From: Advenella mandrilli
GTDB taxonomy: Bacteria; Pseudomonadota; Gammaproteobacteria; Burkholderiales; Burkholderiaceae_B
NCBI RefSeq assembly: GCF_016595155.1
Contig: NZ_JAENGP010000017.1
Coordinates: 1-56,139, forward strand
Direction: 5' to 3'
Length of the DNA stretch: 56,139 nucleotides
Positions 27,361 through 35,692 of the stretch are shown here, piece after piece (the stretch's first letter is position 1; the number at the start of each line of letters is the position of its first letter). Below the pieces are notes generated by a model. It worked only from the letters and a program-made list of their open reading frames with translations, did not search any database and was not told the DNA's origin. Position numbers and translations under genes: made by a program.

Positions 27361-28251
27361 TCACTTATATCCCATTGCCATTTTTTTTGCCAGCCCCAAC
27401 ACTTCCTTCAGGAACTCGGATTCATCCGTTTTTCGCCAACTCATCATGACTGGAGAGGTAAATCCCGCGGCATTGAAATCAATATAGACCACGTCATCAC
27501 GCAATAATCGCTTCACCGACTCGGGCACCAGCGACACACCAATACCAGCGGCCACCAAACCAATCGCGGTTTGCAATTCATTAACTTCCTGCACGACATT
27601 GGGCACATATCCATGTTGACTGAACAGATCCAGCACATGATCAGCATAACTGGGGCGTGGGGCAGCCGGATACACAATTAAGGGTTCCTGCAAAATTTCA
27701 TTAACGCCAATCCCCGACACGCTGGCCAGTGGATGATCCCGAGGCATGGCAACCACTAAGGGTTCATCAAGCAGAACCAGACGCGCAATTTCAGGATCAC
27801 TTAACTTGATACGTCCCATGCCAATATCTATCCGCCCCATTTTCAAGGCCTCAAACTGCTGCAAGGTGGTCATTTCAACCAGACCGATTTCCACCTTCTC
27901 ATTCAACTCCCTTAACTCGCGGATAAAATCGGGCATGTAGCCATAAAGTGTAGAGGGCACAAACCCCACGCCAAACCACACCCGGTCTTTTTTACCAATC
28001 CGTTGTGTGGCCTTAATGGTCTCTTCGAGCTGCTGCGTCATTTTCTGGGTATGATCCATGAAATACTTACCCGCATCAGTAAGGTGAATTCCGCGCCCCT
28101 GGCGTTCAAACACCTTAACCCCTAACTCTTCTTCAAGCAGCTTGATCTGCCTGCTTAGCGGAGGCTGGGCGATATGCAACAACCTGGCTGCACGCGTAAA
28201 ACTAAGCTCGCGCGCAACACAGTGAAAATAGCGAATTTGCCTTAATTCCAT
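27361..28251 (-). CDS. CatM/BenM-like LysR regulator of catechol or benzoate degradation
   Basis: 296 residues. N-terminal winged HTH (MELRQIRYFHCVARELSFTR, then AARLLHIAQPPLSRQIKLLE), then an effector domain. Stretches such as GRIDIGMGRIKLSDPEI, the YPAAPRPSYADHVLDLF region and LQTAIGLVAAGIGVSLVPES are strongly reminiscent of Acinetobacter BenM/CatM, which respond to cis,cis-muconate. It is divergent from the Bug-catC-pcaD operon. A perfect ATAC-N7-GTAT site sits 5 bp upstream of its start codon, which fits autoregulation. The same site is found before catB at 53.4 kb. Confidence 0.88.
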   Translation of the reverse strand: MELRQIRYFHCVARELSFTRAARLLHIAQPPLSRQIKLLEEELGVKVFERQGRGIHLTDAGKYFMDHTQKMTQQLEETIKATQRIGKKDRVWFGVGFVPSTLYGYMPDFIRELRELNEKVEIGLVEMTTLQQFEALKMGRIDIGMGRIKLSDPEIARLVLLDEPLVVAMPRDHPLASVSGIGVNEILQEPLIVYPAAPRPSYADHVLDLFSQHGYVPNVVQEVNELQTAIGLVAAGIGVSLVPESVKRLLRDDVVYIDFNAAGFTSPVMMSWRKTDESEFLKEVLGLAKKMAMGYK

Positions 28252-28256
28252 AACCC

Positions 28257-28271
28257 ATACCTTTAAAGTAT
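28257..28271. promoter_or_regulatory. CatM/BenM-type operator, ATAC-N7-GTAT
   Basis: ATAC CTTTAAA GTAT is an exact match to the consensus described for BenM and CatM. Its centre (28264) lies 52 bp before the -10 box of the rightward promoter, which puts it near -64, the usual recognition-site position of LysR activators. It also overlaps the translation start region of the divergent regulator gene. Confidence 0.75.
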
Positions 28272-28292
28272 CGACACCTACAAATATAGTCT

Positions 28293-28321
28293 TAGACAGC
28301 AGAAAAAACTACAAGGATAAT
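28293..28321 (+). promoter_or_regulatory. Promoter of the Bug receptor-catC-pcaD unit
   Basis: -35 TAGACA (28293-28298), a 17-bp spacer and -10 GATAAT (28316-28321), each five of six to consensus. The start site would be near 28328. Geometry relative to the upstream ATAC-N7-GTAT site is identical to that of the catB promoter. Confidence 0.7.
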
Positions 28322-28411
28322 TAATTTACCTATATTAAAACATATGGCTATATCCAAAACCCGCATTCAAACTGCATTGATATATTCCATGCCGAAAAAC
28401 AGGAGATTTCC

Positions 28412-29407
28412 TTGATCCCAAACCTCACCCCTTCATTTGTGGTTAAAAAAATAATAACGCTTGCCACAGCCGGCAGTTTGCTTGCCCTTTCCAATACTGC
28501 ACTGGCAGCCTACCCGGAACGCCCGATCTCCTGGATTGTTCCCTTTCCGCCTGGTGGCGCCATGGACGTGATAGCACGAACACTGGGTGAAACCATGAGC
28601 AAAGAGCTGGGCCAATCTATTGTGGTTGAAAACAAACCCGGTGCCGGTGGCAATATTGGCGCTGCCCAGGTTGCCAACGCCAAACCCGATGGTTACACCA
28701 TCATGATTGTTGCCAATGGCATGGCGGTCAACCCGTCTTTATACAAGCAACTTACTTACGACCCCATTAAAGACTTTACGCCCATTTCCCTGTTGGCGGC
28801 GGTGCCCAACATCCTGGTCACCCAGGTTACCCGCGATGACATCAACTCGGTCAAAGACGTGATTGACCAAACCAGGGAAAATCCGGGCAAATATACCTAC
28901 GCATCGGCCGGAGTAGGCACCTCTATTCATCTGGCAGGTGCCCTGTTTACTTACCTGGGCAATCTGGACATGCTGCACGTGCCTTACCGTGGCAGTGGCC
29001 CGGCCGTGACCGATTTACTGGGCGGACAAGTAGATTACATGTTTGACAGCATTACCTCGGCCAAACCACATATTGATGCCGGCAAACTTAAGGCCCTGGC
29101 CATTACAACCGCCAAACGCTCTTCCACCCTGCCAGACTTGCCCACCGTTGCAGAAAGCGGGCTGGACGGCTATGAGCTGACACCCTGGTTTGCCACCTTT
29201 GCACCGGCCGGCACGCCCGATGACATTATCCAGACCCTGAATAAAGCCATGCTCAACGCCATGGATTCAGAAAAGGTCAAAACAACCTTTGCCACTATTG
29301 GTGCAGAAAAAATCGGCAGTACGCCCGAAGAACTGCAGTCCTATCTGCAGGACGAAACCACCAAATGGCAAAAAATTATCAAGGAAACCGGAATTTCCGC
29401 AAACTGA
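28412..29407 (+). CDS. Bug-type tripartite tricarboxylate transporter receptor
   Basis: 331 residues. After a short N-terminal extension comes a signal peptide ending NTALA, then the Bug/TctC fold: YPERPISWIVPFPPGGAMDV, VVENKPGAGGNIGA and MLHVPYRGSGPAVTDLLGGQ. These periplasmic receptors capture carboxylates or aromatic acids. No TctA or TctB membrane genes are in the window. The start is a TTG at 28412, six bases past AGGAG; no in-frame ATG fits. As first gene of a unit with catC and pcaD under a CatM-type promoter, its ligand may be an aromatic acid such as benzoate, or muconate. Confidence 0.88.
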   Translation: MIPNLTPSFVVKKIITLATAGSLLALSNTALAAYPERPISWIVPFPPGGAMDVIARTLGETMSKELGQSIVVENKPGAGGNIGAAQVANAKPDGYTIMIVANGMAVNPSLYKQLTYDPIKDFTPISLLAAVPNILVTQVTRDDINSVKDVIDQTRENPGKYTYASAGVGTSIHLAGALFTYLGNLDMLHVPYRGSGPAVTDLLGGQVDYMFDSITSAKPHIDAGKLKALAITTAKRSSTLPDLPTVAESGLDGYELTPWFATFAPAGTPDDIIQTLNKAMLNAMDSEKVKTTFATIGAEKIGSTPEELQSYLQDETTKWQKIIKETGISAN

Positions 29408-29450
29408 GTAAAATAGAATACTCATGGATCATCTTTTTAAAGGAACTCAT

Positions 29451-29726
29451 ATGCTTTACATGGTTGAAATGGACGTTAATATTCCTCACGATATGCCCGA
29501 GGAAGTTGCTAATGAAATCAAGAAAACAGAAAAAGCCTATTCACAAGAACTGCAACGTTCGGGCAAATGGGCTTATATCTGGCGCGTGGTAGGCGAATAT
29601 AAAAACGTCAGCATTTTTGATGTAGAAAGCAATGAAGAACTGCATACCCTTTTGTCCGGACTTCCCCTGTTCCCGTACATGGATATCAAGGTAACGGCCC
29701 TATGCAGGCACCCTTCCGCTATCTAA
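29451..29726 (+). CDS. catC: Muconolactone delta-isomerase
   Basis: 91 residues, the usual CatC size. It starts MLYMVEMDVNIPHDMP and contains GKWAYIWRVVGEYKNVSIFD, both typical of the family. The enzyme turns (S)-muconolactone into beta-ketoadipate enol-lactone, the third step of catechol ortho-cleavage. The ATG at 29451 follows AAAGGAACTCAT; an upstream in-frame ATG at 29424 lacks a ribosome site. catA and catB lie 21-24 kb to the right, outside this unit. Confidence 0.92.
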   Translation: MLYMVEMDVNIPHDMPEEVANEIKKTEKAYSQELQRSGKWAYIWRVVGEYKNVSIFDVESNEELHTLLSGLPLFPYMDIKVTALCRHPSAI

Positions 29727-29756
29727 CACGCAGACTTGCCGTCTAAGCAATCTTGT

Positions 29757-29787
29757 AACAGCAAACCTGGTTTGCTGTTTTCTTTTT
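29757..29787 (+). terminator. Terminator-like hairpin between catC and pcaD
   Basis: Nine-base-pair stem AACAGCAAA / TTTGCTGTT with a five-base loop, then TTCTTTTT. It would lower or uncouple pcaD transcription relative to catC. Confidence 0.75.
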
Positions 29788-29806
29788 CAGCAACAGGATA
29801 CCTACT

Positions 29807-30586
29807 ATGAGCACCATCCAGATTAATAATGAAACCTTTAACTACCAGTTAAACGGCCCCGAAAACGCACCCGTGCTGTTTTTTTCAAACTCCCTGGGCA
29901 CCACTTACAGCATGTGGGCCAAACAGGTGGATTATTTCAGCAAAAACTATCGTGTCTTAAGCTACGACACGCGCGGACATGGCGAATCCGTTAAAAACAA
30001 AGGTCCCTACACGCTTGAACAACTGGGCAATGATGTGTTGCAAATTACCCAGGCCCTGGAGATTGAAAAATTCAGTTTTTGCGGTATTTCCATGGGCGGC
30101 CTGATTGGCCAATGGCTGGGTATTCACGCAACTGAAAAACTGGAAAAACTGATTGTATGTAACACCGCCGCCAAAATCGGCCAGGAAGCCGGCTGGAATG
30201 AGCGCGCCGCCCTGGTGCGTTCTCAAGGCATGAATCCGGTGGCCGACAGCTCTGCCGGCCGCTGGTTTACCGAAGGCTTTGTTCAGGCCAACCCGGCGAT
30301 TGTTGACGAACTGATTAATGGCTTGCGCCAGACGGATGCCGAAGGCTATGCCGGCTGTTGTGAAGCACTGGCCCACGCCGATTTGCGCGACAACATTGCC
30401 CTGATCAAAACCACCACCCTGATTGTGGCCGGAAGCCATGATCCGGTAACTACCGTGGCCGATGCCGATGCCATGGCAGAAAAAATTACAGGTTCAAGCC
30501 GTGTGGATCTTAACGCCTCACACCTGTCCAATATTGAAGCCAGTGACGCATTCAATAGTGCCCTGGAAGCCTTTTTAAAGGGCTAA
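29807..30586 (+). CDS. pcaD: 3-oxoadipate enol-lactonase
   Basis: 259 residues of alpha/beta hydrolase fold. The nucleophile is Ser95 in FCGISMGGLIGQWLG, the oxyanion segment is SNSLGTTYSMW and the final His is in ASHLSNIE. RGHGES and the cap region match enol-lactonases, and the gene next to catC makes PcaD/CatD the best call. It forms 3-oxoadipate, which is then activated and cleaved to succinyl-CoA and acetyl-CoA by genes not in the window. Its 3' end overlaps the convergent mobA-like gene by 12 bp. Confidence 0.88.
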   Translation: MSTIQINNETFNYQLNGPENAPVLFFSNSLGTTYSMWAKQVDYFSKNYRVLSYDTRGHGESVKNKGPYTLEQLGNDVLQITQALEIEKFSFCGISMGGLIGQWLGIHATEKLEKLIVCNTAAKIGQEAGWNERAALVRSQGMNPVADSSAGRWFTEGFVQANPAIVDELINGLRQTDAEGYAGCCEALAHADLRDNIALIKTTTLIVAGSHDPVTTVADADAMAEKITGSSRVDLNASHLSNIEASDAFNSALEAFLKG

Positions 30587-31168
30587 GCTTCTTTCTTGCT
30601 CAAGTATTTCAGGGGTATCGAAATCCATGATGCATCCCCGGTCATTGACCGGGATTTTCATCAAAAAACCCGCATTTTCCTGCAGGATTTTTTTTGCTCC
30701 TTTATCTCCGCCCAGGTTCACAAGTTGTGTAAAAAAAATATTGGAAAACCAGACCGGATGGCCCTGTTGACCATCATAAAAAGGAGCCGCCAATCTTGAA
30801 TATGCCGTTGAGGCAATCATGGCCCGGATCGTGGATTCCTGAATAAACGGCAAATCTGCCGGACAAATAAGCCAGCCCTCATATTGTTTCAAACAGGAGA
30901 CGGCGTAGGCAATCGAATCTCCCATGCCCGGTGAGGAAAATGGCATTTCAAGGAAATTAATGCCTTCACGTTTTAAACAATCGATATGTTGCTCAGAGTG
31001 ATTGCTTAGCACGACCCAGACATCTTCATTAAGGACTCGCTGGATTACTTTTGCTGTATGAAGAAACATGGGTACGCCATTCAAATCAACCAAACGCTTA
31101 TCTGAACCAAAGCGTACCGATTTCCCCGCGGCCAGAATAATAGCCCCTGTTTTTTTGGGTATTTCCAT
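30575..31168 (-). CDS. MobA/MocA-like molybdenum cofactor nucleotidyltransferase
   Basis: 197 residues. The N-terminal nucleotide-binding motif GAIILAAGKSVRFGSDK and WLICPADLPF mark the MobA-like NTP transferase family. The single-domain form next to xdhC and xanthine-oxidase-family subunits points to a CTP:molybdopterin cytidylyltransferase (MocA type), which makes the MCD cofactor used by such hydroxylases. It is 14 bp downstream of xdhC, at the end of the long minus-strand gene series. Confidence 0.85.
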   Translation of the reverse strand: MEIPKKTGAIILAAGKSVRFGSDKRLVDLNGVPMFLHTAKVIQRVLNEDVWVVLSNHSEQHIDCLKREGINFLEMPFSSPGMGDSIAYAVSCLKQYEGWLICPADLPFIQESTIRAMIASTAYSRLAAPFYDGQQGHPVWFSNIFFTQLVNLGGDKGAKKILQENAGFLMKIPVNDRGCIMDFDTPEILEQERSLAL

Positions 31169-31182
31169 ATCGTTATCCTGGG

Positions 31183-32190
31183 TTAAAACACTTTTTCCGC
31201 TTCAATGTTTTTGGCATAAGCAACATCAGCAGTTTGATGTAAAAATACGCTATTTTTAACCGCAAGAATTTCAGCCATAACACTGACCGCTATTTCAGCG
31301 GGTGTCTTGCTGCCAATATAGACACCAATCGGACCGCGCAAGCGGGCAAGAGAGGCTTCCGTTTGATCAAAATGCGCTATCATCCGCTCTTTTCTGGCCT
31401 TATTATTTCTGCGCGAACCAATACCGCCAACATAAAAAGCATTGCTTTCCAGTGCCTGCAACAATGCCAGGTCATCCAGTTTAGGGTCATGGGTAAGCGC
31501 GACAATGCTGGTGCGGGCATCTGGCCTGAATTGATCAACGGCATCATCGGGCATTAATGTTGTCAGCTTGGCTTGCGGTATCGACCATCGCTTATCCGCA
31601 TTGATACGCGGATCACACACAGTGACTTCAAATCCGCAAAATAAAGCCATTGTGGCCAGATACTCGGATAGCTGACCTCCACCTATAATCAGCATGCGAT
31701 ATTCCGGACCGAAACAACTGATAAGAAGATCATTATCAAGCAGCAACGGTGTGGGCGCGGTTGCGCGCCTCAGCATCACCTTTCCATCAGCAAGCCTGAC
31801 CTTCCTTTGCATCAGATGACCGGCATCCAATTCAGCCACCAGTTCGGCCAGGGCACTGATTTCCGGATTGAACTCCAGAAAAAGCTCAACGGTTCCACCA
31901 CAAGGTAGCCCGAACTGATGTGCTTCATCAGCTGTTACACCATACTTAATCAGCTCGGGAGGGCCATCCTGAATGTCTGAAGATGATCCAAAACGGAGAA
32001 TAAGGTCATCTTCCAGACAGCCCCCCGAAACAGAACCGACGGTAGAACCATTTTCAGACAAGGCCATAATGGAACCGATTGGGCGGGGTGAAGAACCCCA
32101 TGTCCTGACGACAGTCACCAAAACCGCTTTCAGGCCTTGTTGACGCCACTCAAGCAAGGTACGTAAAACCATAACGTCCAGATTTTCCAT
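31183..32190 (-). CDS. xdhC: XdhC/CoxI family molybdoenzyme maturation protein
   Basis: 335 residues. N-terminal XdhC/CoxI domain (VRTWGSSPRPIGSIMA and GSVSGGCLEDDLI) and a C-terminal Rossmann domain starting LIIGGGQLSEYLATMALFCG. XdhC binds molybdenum cofactor, promotes its sulfuration and inserts it into xanthine-oxidase-type enzymes. The client is almost certainly the hydroxylase subunits encoded at 35.7-40.5 kb on the same strand. The strong ribosome site AAGGAGGAGTC fixes the start. Confidence 0.92.
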   Translation of the reverse strand: MENLDVMVLRTLLEWRQQGLKAVLVTVVRTWGSSPRPIGSIMALSENGSTVGSVSGGCLEDDLILRFGSSSDIQDGPPELIKYGVTADEAHQFGLPCGGTVELFLEFNPEISALAELVAELDAGHLMQRKVRLADGKVMLRRATAPTPLLLDNDLLISCFGPEYRMLIIGGGQLSEYLATMALFCGFEVTVCDPRINADKRWSIPQAKLTTLMPDDAVDQFRPDARTSIVALTHDPKLDDLALLQALESNAFYVGGIGSRRNNKARKERMIAHFDQTEASLARLRGPIGVYIGSKTPAEIAVSVMAEILAVKNSVFLHQTADVAYAKNIEAEKVF

Positions 32191-32270
32191 GACTCCTCCT
32201 TACATTAATTTGTTGTCAAGACATAGTAATTCAAACCGGTCCCCGCAATGTGAAAACCGGTTTCGGTTCT

Positions 32271-33383
32271 TTAAAACACCGTCTGGATACCAATACGGGT
32301 AATAGACTGGTTCCTGCTGGAGGAAGCATCGTTGGGGCCAAATAAACCATTAATGCTGGCTTTTGCGTCTTTATTGGTTCTTTGGTAAATTTGCTGCGCA
32401 TAAACCAGTGTCCGTTTGGACAAAGAATATGACAGCGTCGAGTTAACTTGATGTGCGTAATTTTTGTTTAATTGTGCATTGCCTTTTGAATAATTATAAC
32501 TGGCACCCAGTGCCCATTTCGGGTCTATTTGCCACTTGCCGCCAATTTCAGCGCCATAAACAGAGGCCTTGTTGGAGCGGTTGGTGGTTTTGGTAAACAG
32601 AGCCATAGCCGTCACTTTCTCAAACGCATAGTGCATGCCAACCCCCCATGTCCTGATAGGAGTTTGCACCGGCTCCATGGCTGCGTTTACCCCGTATTTA
32701 ACATCGGTATAGGCGGCTCCCGCTCCAAAGTTTCCTGACTTATAGTTCATGCCAAAACTCAAGGTCCTGTCTTTGGTTGAGCGATTCGGCCCTGAACCGA
32801 AGCCATACTGCGCACCCGCCGAAAATCCGCTCAAGTTAGGCGTTGTATACTTGACAGAATTGTGTACTTGTTGCCCCGAAGTCCTATCCCAGTCAGAGCT
32901 TCCCGTCGCATTAAAAGGAATGCCCAAACCCGAAAAAGGGCCTTGCCTGAACGTATACAGTCCTCCTGCTCCGGGGCTGGCCGAGTTCCCTGAAATGGTC
33001 AGGGAATCCCACATGAAATCAAATTGGTTACCCAAGGTCAAACGACCAAATTTATCATTTTCAAGGCCCACCAGTGCGGTACGGCCAAAAATACCTTGCC
33101 CCGGAATGGTTTCACCGTTATGAATATTGAACTGGCTTTGCAAGTCGAAGATGACTTTTGTCCCGTTACCTAAATGCTCAGTTCCTTTGAAACCAATAAA
33201 AGATGGCGTGTAAATTCCCGAATCCGTTCTGAAACGACGGTCATCTCCCTGGTTTGAAATATAGGATACCCCTATATCCAACAAACCGTATATTTGTACA
33301 CTATCTTTTTTTTCTGTTTCAGCATGGGCTATTCCTCCTGCCAAACAACATGCCAGACCCACCACAACTAACTTCTTCTCCAT
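32271..33383 (-). CDS. Gram-negative general porin
   Basis: 370 residues. Signal peptide (MEKKLVVVGLACCLAGGIAHA), then a 16-strand beta-barrel pattern starting VQIYGLLDIGVSYISNQG and ending with a terminal Phe (ITRIGIQTVF), as outer-membrane porins do. It is of the OmpC/Omp32-like beta-proteobacterial group. Being inside the catabolic series, it probably lets the aromatic substrate into the periplasm. An inverted repeat AAACCGGT / ACCGGTTT at 32233-32263, just past its stop, may end its transcript, though it has no U run. Confidence 0.88.
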   Translation of the reverse strand: MEKKLVVVGLACCLAGGIAHAETEKKDSVQIYGLLDIGVSYISNQGDDRRFRTDSGIYTPSFIGFKGTEHLGNGTKVIFDLQSQFNIHNGETIPGQGIFGRTALVGLENDKFGRLTLGNQFDFMWDSLTISGNSASPGAGGLYTFRQGPFSGLGIPFNATGSSDWDRTSGQQVHNSVKYTTPNLSGFSAGAQYGFGSGPNRSTKDRTLSFGMNYKSGNFGAGAAYTDVKYGVNAAMEPVQTPIRTWGVGMHYAFEKVTAMALFTKTTNRSNKASVYGAEIGGKWQIDPKWALGASYNYSKGNAQLNKNYAHQVNSTLSYSLSKRTLVYAQQIYQRTNKDAKASINGLFGPNDASSSRNQSITRIGIQTVF

Positions 33384-33529
33384 ACCGTCTTCCTTTTTGG
33401 ATTATTAATACTATGTTGATTTAATTAAACTTTTTATTTATTTCGATTGTTTTATGCAAAACAGAAAGCAATAAGAGACCCTCCGTTTTACACGGTGTTT
33501 TTTTACTTCGTTTATTTAAAGGTCTTTGA

Positions 33530-33955
33530 TTAAGACTTGGCTAGAAAATCACCTATCGTTTCATCTGTATGAAAGACAGGTTTTTCATGATAGTGAGGAC
33601 CATCATAAATTTCGATCAGCACACTACGCTCATGTGCAATCGTCGGACCATGCGGATGCCCAACGGGATTCATATAAAATGAACCGGGTTGCAGTCTCAG
33701 ACCAACATCAACATACTCATAGTCTCCCTCAAGGCAATACATGAACTGATTGGATGCATGCGTATGCTTTACAGGAATCTGTCCATCCTTCTGGAATTCA
33801 AGCAAGGCAATGCTCGCTCCCGTTTCAGCATTTTTCCATAGAAAATACTGACGAAACCCGTATTCAGGATAGTCAATCCATTGTTCAGGATCCAGATCCT
33901 TGGTATTTAACAAGACTTCCAATGTCTGACAAAGTGCTTTGTTTTGCTCATGCAT
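33530..33955 (-). CDS. Small single-domain cupin protein
   Basis: 141 residues. One cupin barrel with motif 1 IPVKHTHASNQFMYCLEGDY (two His; the usual Glu is replaced) and motif 2 PVGHPHGP. A metal site is likely. It could be a dioxygenase, isomerase or sensor-like cupin and cannot be assigned from sequence. Its ATG overlaps the end of the RraA-like gene by eight bases, so it is coupled to that gene and most likely acts in the same pathway. It is too short for gentisate dioxygenase. Confidence 0.75.
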   Translation of the reverse strand: MHEQNKALCQTLEVLLNTKDLDPEQWIDYPEYGFRQYFLWKNAETGASIALLEFQKDGQIPVKHTHASNQFMYCLEGDYEYVDVGLRLQPGSFYMNPVGHPHGPTIAHERSVLIEIYDGPHYHEKPVFHTDETIGDFLAKS

Positions 33956-34730
33956 AGTAAAACTCCAGTTCAGGACGTCCTTCTTTAACCCAACGGTTAT
34001 ATTCTTCCCTGCTTGAAACATTGGCAGGAAACAAACCAATCAATGAGCGCCCACGTTCCAAATGCCAAGCGACAAATTCCTCATACTTCTCCGCTTCAGC
34101 TGCTTCCTGGGCCACTTCATCAACGAGATAAGCGGGAATAACAACCACGCCATCTCCGTCACCTACAATAATGTCGCCCGGGTATATGGATACGCCAGCA
34201 CAACCAATTGGTACATCCCACTCCAGAGGATGCATGCTCAACGGCGTTGCGGGTGCAGCACTTCTCTGCTGAAAGGCAGGTAACCCTATTTTCAGGAATG
34301 CAGGGATGTCACGAAAACCGCCATCGGTCACCACTCCTTCAACACCACGCATTTTCAGACGCAGTGCCATCATGTCTCCCATTGAGGAAGCTCGTGTATT
34401 ACCGAAAGCATCAATAACTAAAACCGATCCTTTCGGACAGATCTCCATCACCCCCCGATGCTTGTTGTCATCACGGCAATAGGAGTCCATCGTATCGATA
34501 TCTTCACGTGATGGAATGAACCGTAATGTAAACGCAGGTCCGATCATTTTCGGTTGTCCTGGTGAGAGAGGATTAATCCCTAACATTAAGGTATTACGAA
34601 AGCCGCGTTTCAATAAGGCATTAGCCAGATTCGCTGTACTGCTTATCATCAAAGCAGCTCTTGTTTCCTCAGACAATGATGTAGACTCGCTTTTTTTTCT
34701 CATCAGATTATCTGTTATATTATTAGACAT
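33948..34730 (-). CDS. RraA-like class II aldolase (HMG/CHA aldolase family)
   Basis: 260 residues, longer than RraA of E. coli (161) and similar to catabolic members of the family. The catalytic region GVVTDGGFRDIPAF holds the Arg-Asp pair (R140, D141) needed for 4-hydroxy-4-methyl-2-oxoglutarate / 4-carboxy-4-hydroxy-2-oxoadipate aldolases and oxaloacetate decarboxylation. These enzymes release pyruvate at the end of meta-cleavage routes. The start at 34730 is supported by CCAGGAGT eight bases upstream. It lies between the FAH-family and cupin genes. Confidence 0.85.
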   Translation of the reverse strand: MSNNITDNLMRKKSESTSLSEETRAALMISSTANLANALLKRGFRNTLMLGINPLSPGQPKMIGPAFTLRFIPSREDIDTMDSYCRDDNKHRGVMEICPKGSVLVIDAFGNTRASSMGDMMALRLKMRGVEGVVTDGGFRDIPAFLKIGLPAFQQRSAAPATPLSMHPLEWDVPIGCAGVSIYPGDIIVGDGDGVVVIPAYLVDEVAQEAAEAEKYEEFVAWHLERGRSLIGLFPANVSSREEYNRWVKEGRPELEFYYA

Positions 34731-34769
34731 AATATTTACTCCTGGACTCATTGTTAAGCCTCACCTATT

Positions 34770-35630
34770 CTATTTAGCCAAAGTTTCTTTAATTATCGTA
34801 TTTTTCAAAATACCCACACCTTCAACCTCTACTTCAACCACATCTCCCTCTTTCATCCAGACCTGGGGATCACGACGCAGTCCAACCCCACCTGGCGTAC
34901 CCGTCACAATGACATCACCAGGCTCTAAAGAAGTGAAAGTAGAAATAAAATTAATTAGCGTGGGGATAGAAAATGTCAGCATATCGGTGGTTGTTCTTTG
35001 CATTTCTTCGCCGTTCAACCGGGTAACCAGACTTAACACGCGATCAGTTGACAGCTCATCGGTAGTAACCAGCCAGGGACCAAAACCACCTGTTGCATTG
35101 AAGTTCTTACCAGGTGTCCATTGATTAGTCGCCAGTTGCCAGTCCCGAACACTGCCATCGTTATAACAAGAATAGCCGGCGACATGCTGCATTGCCTGAT
35201 CTTCAGGAATCCGACGGCCGCCTTTACCGATCACGATCGCAATTTCACCTTCAAAGTCAAATTGATCTGATTCAGCAGGACAAATCAAAGGACGATTATG
35301 ACCTACCTGGGATTCATTCAAACGCAGAAAAATAACAGGTACAGTTGTATCCGGACGATTGCCTTCAACGCGGTGTGCCAGATAATTCAGGCCAGCACAG
35401 AAAATTCGTGGGGCATTGGGAATAACCGGCAGGAATACCACATCATCAATATGAAAATCAGGTTGTGAATTTTCAATTAATTTTTCCAGTCGATCCAGCC
35501 AGCCGCCTTTGAGGACAGACAAAAGGTCTGGACAAGAGGCGCCCAAACGTCGGCCCAAATCATATATATAATCGCCTTCAACCAATCCAAAACTTGAGCG
35601 ATTCTGACTTACAAATGACATTAATTTCAT
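34770..35630 (-). CDS. Fumarylacetoacetate hydrolase (FAH) family enzyme
   Basis: 286 residues. The FAH active site is complete: GLNYLAH with His86, metal ligands E127 and E129 in FDFEGEIAIVIGKGG, D158 in YNDGSVRDWQ, and TGTPGGVG. The family covers C-C hydrolases (fumarylpyruvate, acylpyruvate), 2-hydroxyhepta-2,4-diene-1,7-dioate isomerase (HpaG type) and decarboxylases/hydratases of meta-cleavage. Given an extradiol dioxygenase upstream and an RraA aldolase downstream, it should act on the ring-fission product. The exact reaction is open. Confidence 0.85.
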   Translation of the reverse strand: MKLMSFVSQNRSSFGLVEGDYIYDLGRRLGASCPDLLSVLKGGWLDRLEKLIENSQPDFHIDDVVFLPVIPNAPRIFCAGLNYLAHRVEGNRPDTTVPVIFLRLNESQVGHNRPLICPAESDQFDFEGEIAIVIGKGGRRIPEDQAMQHVAGYSCYNDGSVRDWQLATNQWTPGKNFNATGGFGPWLVTTDELSTDRVLSLVTRLNGEEMQRTTTDMLTFSIPTLINFISTFTSLEPGDVIVTGTPGGVGLRRDPQVWMKEGDVVEVEVEGVGILKNTIIKETLAK

Positions 35631-35692
35631 TACAACCCCATTTATCCTTATTTATTTCATAAAAAATTAACTAAGTTTTTTCTACAACCCTA

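Noticed and set aside
33530-33955. Gentisate 1,2-dioxygenase
   Set aside because: Only one cupin domain of 141 residues; gentisate dioxygenases are bicupins of about 350 residues.
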